A DNA stretch of 64,000 nucleotides from Amoebophrya sp. A120 (Eukaryota; Sar; Dinophyceae; Syndiniales; Amoebophryaceae), in contig CAJINV010000014.1 in NCBI GenBank assembly GCA_905178155.1, positions 1,167,858 to 1,231,857 on the forward strand, given 5' to 3'. Made by a program: the position numbers and the translations under genes. Below the pieces are notes generated by a model. That model worked only from the letters and a program-made list of their open reading frames with translations, did not search any database and had not been told where the DNA came from. Position 1 is the stretch's first letter. Each line of letters starts with the position of its first letter. This document shows positions 56,809-64,000 of the stretch, in pieces.

Positions 56809-58242
56809 GTCTTTGTGCGAGAGGTGTGGTGACTTTCTGTACTTTTCGCCGCGAAGCTCGGCTCATGGGCTCATGTACTAGAGAATTTGAATTTGAAAAC
56901 GCAAACTCAAAAGCGCGGCACCCAGTACGTTCTACAAACGATTTCCCAGAGGCGTTGTCGGTGCGATCATGCACATGCATGCTTAAGTTTATTGCCCCTG
57001 TGTTCCAGTTGGCAGCTGTTACCTATTGTAATGGATTTTGTATGTTTTTCGGTTGTTCGTTGCTCTCTGTCTCTTCTGCTTGAGAACGTATTTATCGCAA
57101 AACAAAGGGCGCTCCGCGTCCGCGTAGGTTGCAGTGTTTCGCATTTGAGCCGTGCCGACGGCAAGCAGTGCCGGGAGTTGTTTCGGCCGCCCCGGGGCGT
57201 CCCGTAATAGGGGCAGAGGGGCGGAGGCCCGGGGGGGTGGGCCGGGCGTAGGCCCGAAGCCCCCGGGTGGGGCGGGAAAAGGGCACCCGCCGAAGAAGGC
57301 CGGGCCGGAGCGCGTGGGCGGGGCCTTGCGCTGTACAGCGACGCGAGCGGCCACGGCCTCGCCGGTGTCTGCGCCCGCGCCAGGCACCCGGCCGCGACGC
57401 TGATTGCGGACCGCCGAGCGACTGCGCCACGGCAAGCGGCGCTGCGGCCCGGCTGCAGGTACACCGAGGGCGGAGCCGGCCCCGCCCCTTCCTCCGTGGT
57501 TTCTTTGTTCGGCCCCACCCACAGTGCGGCCGGGGCCCGTAGTGGCGCGCGCGCCGCCCGGCTGTGTTGATCGGGCGGCCGGCCTCGCCCGGCGCGCTAG
57601 CCCTGCGGGCCGCCGCCGCGTTGCGCCCGTGGCCCGCCGGCGCCCCCCCTCCTTGCGTGCCGCGCGGCCCGATGAAGGGGGGCCCGGGGATCTTGCAGGA
57701 CACGTCCCCAGGCGCCGCGCCGAATATTGTGGGCCATGAAGCGCATCTTTTCTCTGTCCGGGGGGCTAGTTCGGCAGCCGGGCGCCCCCTCTTGTCTTCT
57801 GTGGGATATCCCTGCGGCCCCGCGGACGCGCCGCGCCCGCTTTTCATTGGGTGGCGCGCCGGGGCGCGACTCTCCTACGCGCGAGTTGGGAGCTCTGGGG
57901 CTCGCTGCGTCTCGATCTACATACTGGCGCCGGGCCTTTGCCGCCAGCAACCTACCCACCCTGCCTTGCTGCTGCAGCGTCTGCCAGGTCTTGCCAAGGC
58001 CCTCCGACTTTTGCGTCCTACCGTTGCAGCCCTTTGCGCCCGCGCGGGGCTGGCCGCGCGCAGCCTCGCCACCCATGCGCACGCCAGCGGCATCCAACAT
58101 TGGGTGTCGCCCGCCCCTGCGCGTCCGCGGCCATTGTTGATTATCGGAGGGCCGTACGCTGCGTATATTATCCATCGTTAATTCATTGCCCGCCGTCTAT
58201 TCATGAAGTCTCTCTGTCTTCGGCCGTAGGAGCTGCCGCAAA
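56809..58242. other. intergenic, mostly GC-rich island (57120-58140)
   Basis: After a normal 3' flank the sequence becomes extremely GC-rich (GGGCGGAGGCCCGGGGGGG, CGGGCGGCCGGCCTCGCCCG) until about 58140, then returns to normal within 60 bp. ORFs on both strands up to 251 codons consist of Ala/Arg/Pro/Gly and show no recognisable domain. Similar in character to 43300-44760, though no shared blocks were found by eye. Confidence 0.6.
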
Positions 58243-58629
58243 ATGAGCCTGGCAGCGGCAGAGGACGGCCTGTATGGTGGTGCCAGCACTTCCCAAACTG
58301 TCTTGCACTTGTACGACGAAGCCTGGGACCCGCTTTCTTATGGTCGTCGGGGCCACCAATTCAAGACGGCTTGTTCCGTATCTCGTTCGAGTGTGCGTGG
58401 TTTGCCACTTGGATCGCACGCGTCGCTTGCTGTTCTAGCTCACGAAACTAGTACTGTCGGCGTCCATGATGTAAGATTCTGCGTTTTTTTTTTCTGCCAC
58501 GCTGCCGCGAGTGACGGCAGACCTGCCGAGGTGGCTATGCTACTGTCAACGCTTGCGAAAGTGTGTTTCTCTTGCTCGTCCATCTTCAAACTTGACCGCC
58601 GCATATTCCCTTGCTGGTCCACGACGTAG
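58243..58629 (+). CDS. hypothetical small protein
   Basis: ATG at 58243 (MSLAAAEDGLYGGASTSQTV) after an AAA context. Read unspliced it gives 128 aa to 58629. A good GT-AG pair (GAT/GTAAGATT at 58471, GGCAG/ACC at 58520) would instead give 100 aa ending at 58595. No domain recognised; the unspliced tail (VFFFCHAAASDG) looks less natural than the spliced one. Confidence 0.4.
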   Translation: MSLAAAEDGLYGGASTSQTVLHLYDEAWDPLSYGRRGHQFKTACSVSRSSVRGLPLGSHASLAVLAHETSTVGVHDVRFCVFFFCHAAASDGRPAEVAMLLSTLAKVCFSCSSIFKLDRRIFPCWSTT

Positions 58630-58661
58630 TGCTAGGTACAACTCGAAATCAGAATGTGAAG

Positions 58662-60308
58662 ATGAGTGCGCTCTTTCGCAGTTTTCGAGCAATTTTTCCG
58701 CTCGCGCCTTGCTTGCTCTCAGCTTCTGACCCGTTGTTCCTGGCAACCGCTACCACCGTGAGAGGATTAGCAAAACGCGCTTCATCCAGCACCCGTACGC
58801 TCGCGCAGCAAGCCGCGCTCTTGAAGAGCGGCAAGCACTTCATCGACCGTCGCAGCTTCGCTCTGGCGCGACGGGAGCAGCTGCAAAATGAGGCTCAGAA
58901 GAACAAGCGCACTGAAGAAGAGCTCCTTCAAGAGGACATGGAACAGCACGACAACAAGAGCTCCGGCCCCCTCTACGATCGCTTGTCCGAGATGTCAGTG
59001 AATCTGAAGGACGCCTTGACGTCCAACCACTTGATTTCAAGCTGGAGTTCGTCAAAAACCTCCAAGGAAGACGAGGAAACGAAGATCAGCAAGAAGCAAG
59101 ATTTGATCCTGGAAAAGTTGGACAAGCTGGAGGAGGGACAGGCGCGGCAGGAACTGGAACTGCGAATTCTGCAATCCGAAGTGACCGGGCACGAGGGGCA
59201 ATTGTTGACCTCGGGTCACCATTACGCGAGTAACAAGTTTGCGGAGCGCCAGATGAAAAGGGAACAGGAACAGTCCTGGGCCGGGAAACGAATGGCGAAG
59301 AAGCAGAAGAAGGAGGGACGAACGCAGCGCGCTTTTGGACGTCGAAAAACGGGCGGTAGAGAGAGTAGAGAGAAAAACGACAGTAGAGGACCAGCTGCTA
59401 AAATCGCGGACTCGCCCGCGGGGACGCGCTTGGCGGGGCACGATGCGGAGAAGGACTACGTGCAAGCGATGAGCAAACAACAGCAAATGCAGAAAAAAGA
59501 AAACCAGAAAACCGCTGCGGATACGTCTTCTCCCGCGCCAGCGCCGCTGCAACAAGCAGAGAGCAACAAGCTCCAGAAGACTACCACTTTTCAGGCTGCT
59601 GTTGAGGAGGCGAGTGACGAAAGCGACGATGATGACGACGATGATGACGACGAGTCGAAAGACAAGGAAACTGCAGCTTCTTCCCAAGTACCGAAGAATA
59701 CCGCTAAGGAGGACCACGGTACAACTCCCGTCGTACCAAAGGAAAAAAAAGCAGAAGATGTGCAACCAACATCTCTGACCGCTCCACCAGCTACGCCGGT
59801 AAAATCAGCTGGCTCGCCGATGAACAACGTAGCCCTGGCCGCCACGAAAGCAGTGGTCCGGATTGCGACAAAGAAGAAAGTACTCAATAAAACGGCCACA
59901 ACTACCGCTCACGAAAGCAGCACAAAGACGACCACCAGCGAGCAGGGGCTGCATCACAGCATTAGCAAAGCGAAAACCGTCTCCGTCTCCGCAGGAGGAG
60001 GTCGAGGTCGTGAAAGCAAGCACCAAAACAAGAAAGAGCAGAACCAGCAACACAAACTTTCCTGGGATGAGATCATCGCCGCACGGAACAAAAAACAGCG
60101 GTGGAAGCACTACCACCACGGGCAGCACCGGCATGTTCGCGGCAGGAACGCGGAGGAACAGGCTTTTGACTTGACGCCGGAATCCATGAACGCGTGGCTA
60201 GAGGATTACCGCAAGACAAATTCCGGCACGGTGGCGGACGTGGAAAAGGAATTTGCGAATTTGAACAAGCCGAGCTTGGCCGGAGCGCTGGCGGGCCTCG
60301 GGCGATAG
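58662..60308 (+). CDS. 548-aa charged protein with possible organelle-targeting leader
   Basis: Single exon. The ATG at 58662 gives MSALFRSFRAIFPLAPCLLS, then VRGLAKRASSSTRTLAQQAA, an Arg/Ser-rich amphipathic leader that could target mitochondria, or a signal followed by a basic transit region. Upstream frame to 58611 lacks an ATG. Residues 80-220 form a coiled coil (ILEKLDKLEEGQARQELELR), the middle is Lys/Thr/Ala-rich with an acidic run (DESDDDDDDDDDESKDKE), and the C-terminus is compact (MNAWLEDYRKTNSGTVADVE). No family recognised. It starts only about 30 bp after the preceding ORF, so the two could share a transcript. Confidence 0.65.
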   Translation: MSALFRSFRAIFPLAPCLLSASDPLFLATATTVRGLAKRASSSTRTLAQQAALLKSGKHFIDRRSFALARREQLQNEAQKNKRTEEELLQEDMEQHDNKSSGPLYDRLSEMSVNLKDALTSNHLISSWSSSKTSKEDEETKISKKQDLILEKLDKLEEGQARQELELRILQSEVTGHEGQLLTSGHHYASNKFAERQMKREQEQSWAGKRMAKKQKKEGRTQRAFGRRKTGGRESREKNDSRGPAAKIADSPAGTRLAGHDAEKDYVQAMSKQQQMQKKENQKTAADTSSPAPAPLQQAESNKLQKTTTFQAAVEEASDESDDDDDDDDDESKDKETAASSQVPKNTAKEDHGTTPVVPKEKKAEDVQPTSLTAPPATPVKSAGSPMNNVALAATKAVVRIATKKKVLNKTATTTAHESSTKTTTSEQGLHHSISKAKTVSVSAGGGRGRESKHQNKKEQNQQHKLSWDEIIAARNKKQRWKHYHHGQHRHVRGRNAEEQAFDLTPESMNAWLEDYRKTNSGTVADVEKEFANLNKPSLAGALAGLGR

Positions 60309-61357
60309 AGTAGGTCGGTGCAGAATTTTTTTTTCCAAAAATGCTCTTTGAGAGAGCGACAGAAAGCTGTGCAGTTGTAACTTTGAGATCATGTTGATGA
60401 AAGTTAAAGTTTTTTCCGAAGCAACGCAGTAGAGTTTGAAGGGCAAAGAAAAACAAGCAGAAAAACAAGCGGTACTAGACGAGGCGTGCCTGCGCCAAGA
60501 AACATCAAGCAGCTAGCAAGGGTTCTTGCTCCTCTCAGTACCGCTTTCAGCCGCTGCGGTGAGAGTCGCATGGATAAAACTGTGTTCTGAAGAACTCGGA
60601 TCTGAAAAGATGAGCTGCTTGATCAGCAAGTCGTAAGCTGTCACGATGCATTTGCCAACATGCTATGCCTAGTACCAACAAAGTGGTCTTGTGTTCTCGC
60701 AAGAACTGGACGGGTCGAAAAGTAGAGTTGCATTTTCTGGAACTGAATTCGCGATGTGAAGAGTCTAAAGTCAACAGAAAGTAAGCAGAAGAATCGTCAT
60801 CGTACAGAAAAAATATCATGCTCGTCGGTCGTATCATACAACCATAATCGTCACATCGTATAGTAATCGCTATCGCATCTGTGTCATTGTAGTTTCTGAA
60901 AACATTACATCTCCTGGGCAGGTCCTCAAGCTAGCGCAAGGTCTGTGATGTTAGAGATGTATCTGTAGGCAGTGTTTATGTCCCGAGAGGATCGTGAGAG
61001 AGTCTACCGTTTTATATCGTCGCAGATCGTGGTCGATAGTACAATGCAATATTCATCTGTATCACATAGCACGTTCACAATTTCCTCATATGGCTCGAAA
61101 ACTAGCTTTGGCTTGGCTGTCGTAGTCGGCTTTTTATTCAAGGTGCAGTGGCTTACATTTCAATTCATTGTTTCACACATGTTGTCTACGCTTACCGTTT
61201 GATTCGCTCTAGACCTCTAGTTCTAGATCATTCTGCTCTTTTCGTAAAATGCGACTTCTGCTCGTAAAATTTTCGATTTCGCTTACGAAGTTGAAGTTCT
61301 ACTTCGACCTATTTTAGTCTTCATCTACGGGTACTAACATCGACGTCATTTGCAGCC
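60309..61357. other. intergenic stretch
   Basis: About 1 kb; no gene or repeat recognised. Confidence 0.55.
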
Positions 61358-63469
61358 ATGTCTGCAACCGTAGTCTTGACTGCTGCGCAGCTTCTGTGTG
61401 CTTCCAAGTGCGTAGAGCATTTGGTACCAATCGCCAGCAACACCCTGCTAATCGACAGCCTATCCGCGGAGAGGAAAACATTTTGGAAGGAGGGGAAGGA
61501 GCACGATTTTTTCGCGACAGGGACCGTTTCAAGTGGCACGACGGGCGTATCAAGCAGCACCACGCCGAGTCTTTTGCAGTATTGTTTGGACATTGTGGGC
61601 GGCGCTGGGAGCAGTACACCCGCAAACGCTCTAACAGCGTCCTCGCCCCTATCCAGAACGAGCAACTGGTACTCTTTTACTACAGGTGCAACTACCCCGA
61701 CATCAAATACCGCCCAGCTATTAAACGAACCACAAATCGACAGTGCCTGGACCTGTTGCAAGCTGTGGCAGAACTACCTCGGCTGTCGTGCGGCGCGTTG
61801 CGGGATCCAAGCGGACTCCTTATCAAAAGGAAAACCCCCCCCTCCGCCTCCCCATATCGAAAAGATATGTTTCCGATAATTTGTGTTGCTGATTTCAGAA
61901 CACAAATCACGTCTGTCTTGCAAGAAGACAAGTGCAGAGGCTTCCGCGCCATTATGGAAGCGATTTGGCATGCTGTTGGGCCTAGGAGACAGCCGGTCGC
62001 AATGCTAAACAACTAGACCCTTGCTCCCCTACCTACGCTGCGGATCTGGCTGCGATGCCGTATTGCAAGACAGTGCGCATCTGTGTACGAAAATCCAGCA
62101 TCAGAAACTTCGTCTCGATATGGGGAGGGGGGATTTTTCCTCACAATACTCCTTCTCGGATCTCTACTTCGATAAGTGTTTCCCGAGCGAAACCGCGCAA
62201 CAGCGGGCGGTGATCCAGGCGCTCAAGCCGGAGATGAAACCGAGGTGGCACCTGATGCCGACGATATTTTTGACCGGCAGTTTCGTCTTAGAGTTTAACA
62301 CGTTGGAGGAAAAAAACGCGTTTCTGTTGCTCTCGTCAGGAGGTGCAAGTAGTAGTACTTCTCCGGGAACTACAAGCAGTAGTGCCAGCAACACAATAAA
62401 TTCCGGTCACTTTGTTGCCATAAATCAGCAGTTCGCGTCCTACATCCGCGAAAGATTTTGGAACAAGGACCAGTTCCGGAGGACGAGCGTTTTGGGAAAA
62501 CAATCCCAAACCACGCGGCACGCCATTTTCGGGTACGAAACCCTGGATTTTTGGGTCCAGGTGAAGCCGAGAAACACCCTCTCGGGCGTGACGCCCGCGA
62601 CGCTGGTGAGCGCAGAGCCATTGGCGCGCACTCCGTTCGACGACGAGGAAAGGGAGTACGCGCTGCGGCCGCACTACAAACGGATCGACGTCACGGAGAT
62701 GCTACAGCGGCAGACGGCGTTGCTTTTGCACACGGTAGAATTAGTAATTTTCTTTTTCTCTTGCAGTCGTGTTGTTCTTTCGGAATTCTGGTTCTAGGTA
62801 CCACCTAGTCCTCCAACATCATGTTGGACACAGTCGTAATGAGAAAGAGAATGGGCAACATGAACATGCTGGTTGGTGGCTTCAATCGACGTATAAACCT
62901 ATGAAAAAACCAGGCTTTTCGACTTGCTCAGCAAAACGGACGACGTCATTAAAAGTGCCGAGAAGCAGAAAAAAGCCATCGTGAAGCAACTGGAGGCGGT
63001 TGCCGGCGCGAGCGTCGACCGCAACGGAGACGGCTGCGTGTCCACGTTTGAGGCGAAAACGTTCTGCGGTTTGATTGCGAGAAGGAGCAGTGGCGGACCG
63101 CAGCCCGGGGATGGCAGTGCCACGGCCTCGATCAACCCGACCTCGAGTTTTGTGGAAGTTATTACGGCGCAGAGGCGGAAACAGCTCGTGCAGTTGCCAT
63201 CGTGGGCAGATTGCAGGAGGAGGATCGCGTCCGCTTGCCGTGCTTGCACTGCTGCACGAGATCCTGACATGAATTCGGAAGATAGTGCGGATACTACAAC
63301 TACTGTGACGAGCGGCGTGACGAGCGTGGAGGTAACCAAAGCGTGCGAGATGCTCATCCATCGCAGCTGCAGCACGAAGGCTTTGCCGTTGCCATATGGG
63401 AGCGACTCGGGGCCGGGGGCATGCAAGCACTCGCAAGGTCGGGCGTTTTCAAGGGTGTTTGGCCTTTAG
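61358..63469 (+). CDS. EF-hand-containing protein, otherwise unknown (532 aa)
   Basis: Exons 61358-61820, 62154 to about 62733, and about 62914 to 63469 total 1599 nt, in frame. The first residues MSATVVLTAAQLLCASKCVE are hydrophobic and may be a signal or membrane segment. Exon 2 holds a folded-looking region (YFDKCFPSETAQQRAVIQAL, FLTGSFVLEFNTLEEKNAFL). Exon 3 has a helix (VIKSAEKQKKAIVKQLEAVA) followed by a canonical EF-hand loop DRNGDGCVSTFE, with Asp, Asn, Asp, Ser and Glu at ligand positions 1, 3, 5, 9 and 12, so Ca2+ binding is likely. Only one hand is visible. Intron 61821-62153 is an introner. The second intron (about 62734-62913) is off GT-AG by one base if frame is kept. Confidence 0.68.
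61821..62153 (+). mobile_element. introner family 2, second copy
   Basis: Starts TATCAAAAGGAAAAC and ends TTTTTCCTCACAATA; 5-bp repeat CTCCT at 61816-61820 and 62149-62153. CCCCATATCGAAAAGATATG near the left and ATCCAGCATCAGAAACTTCG near the right match the copy at 1404-1729. Removal joins QADS to FSDLYFDK in frame. Confidence 0.88.
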
Positions 63470-64000
63470 AAAGCGGATCCCGGAAGAGTTCGCCGCCTTT
63501 TTGTGAAAGCCGAAAAAACAGCACTCGTCAAGCAGGGGAGTGGCAACATAGAGCACTTGGGCGGCTCCGCGCGATCTGATTCTGAAACGGAATAGCTCTT
63601 CTGTCGGTTATTGCCGATGGGGTGAGGCGTTTTAGAGCGGAAATCTTGCCACCCGTCGGCCGCTCCGGTCGCTTGAAAACTGAAAAAAAGTGCGCGGAAG
63701 CGACACTTTTTCGCGGCGTGGAAGCGGCCAAAAAAAAGACGGAGTCACTTCGTGTACGGCACGGAGGCCGCGTGAAAATTGGATTTGGAAGTGCTAACCT
63801 TTTCTGAAAAAGTAAAAGCCGCTTGAGAGTCGCCGCGCGCCCAAAAGCGGTTTCTAAAATTGTCACAGGGCCCATACCGTCTACCAAGCCTGTGGAGGTG
63901 TGTCCCCCCCGCACGGTTTCCATCTCGCTAAGGCCCACAAATTGCACCCCTTCCCCCACCTTGGAAATGCCCGATGTGGGCATCCAAAAAGGGCTGCAGC
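63470..64000. other. window end, nothing assigned
   Basis: A minus-strand ORF (63528-63983, 151 codons, reading TSGISKVGEGVQFVGLSEME near its start) and overlapping + frames are present, but none can be supported. It may be the edge of a further gene cut by the window. Confidence 0.4.

Noticed and set aside
57092-58246. Overlapping ORFs up to 251 codons in the GC-rich island
   Set aside because: Present in every frame on both strands and of Ala/Arg/Pro/Gly composition, as expected from few stop codons at high GC.
63528-63983. 151-codon minus-strand ORF at the window end
   Set aside because: Would be the only minus-strand gene; competing + frames exist and nothing is recognisable. Left unassigned because the window cuts it.

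Overview
This 64 kb window is nuclear DNA from an intron-rich unicellular eukaryote, most likely a dinoflagellate-lineage alveolate close to the parasite Amoebophrya (Syndiniales). The organism call is an inference. It rests on three things: every gene I can support lies on the + strand (dinoflagellate-style one-way gene order); ordinary GT-AG introns are mixed with non-GT/AG introns that carry terminal inverted repeats and short target duplications, like the introner elements reported for Amoebophrya; and the flagellar and alveolate-like gene content fits. No bacterial operons, CRISPR arrays or rRNA genes are visible.

Layout. 1-2988: 3' part of a protein kinase with two PH domains. 4144-6546: CS-domain protein like calcyclin-binding protein. 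7791-13834: 1736-aa protein of unknown function. 14548-20273: 1813-aa secreted or membrane-targeted low-complexity protein. 21013-23066: signal peptide, coiled coil and C-terminal membrane segment. 23686-26059: multi-exon coiled-coil protein. 26060-30920: repeat-rich region (3 x 124-bp tandem array, tRNA-like/SL-like repeat units, a dispersed 38-bp repeat). 30923-34860: fragmentary, poorly resolved genes. 36344-38355: about 2 kb of fold-back, purine/pyrimidine and MITE-like sequence bounded by a 58-bp direct repeat. 38522-40813: Ala/Gln-rich protein with a hydrophobic N-terminal region. 41774-42482: small RIIa (cAMP-kinase docking) protein, probably axonemal. 43300-44760: GC-rich island. 45063-47641: NHL/beta-propeller-like membrane protein. 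48655-49536: CD225/dispanin protein. 50451-56808: very large nuclear-type protein broken by a 100-N gap. 57120-58140: second GC-rich island. 58243-60308: two hypothetical genes. 61358-63469: protein with one EF-hand.

The main result is a set of about 20 transposon-like introns. When they are placed exactly by their flanking repeats, eight multi-exon gene models close in frame. Across at least six different inverted-repeat families the elements begin TAT, end ATA and are flanked by an approximately 5-bp duplication. The host removes the element plus one copy of the duplication. The most common family occurs in both orientations and is removed as an intron either way.

The genes do not form a pathway. 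The set (kinase, CS-domain protein, RIIa protein, several signal-peptide/membrane proteins) is ordinary for a eukaryotic gene cluster. Coordinates of exons were counted by eye. Where the total coding length is divisible by three, the entry says so.
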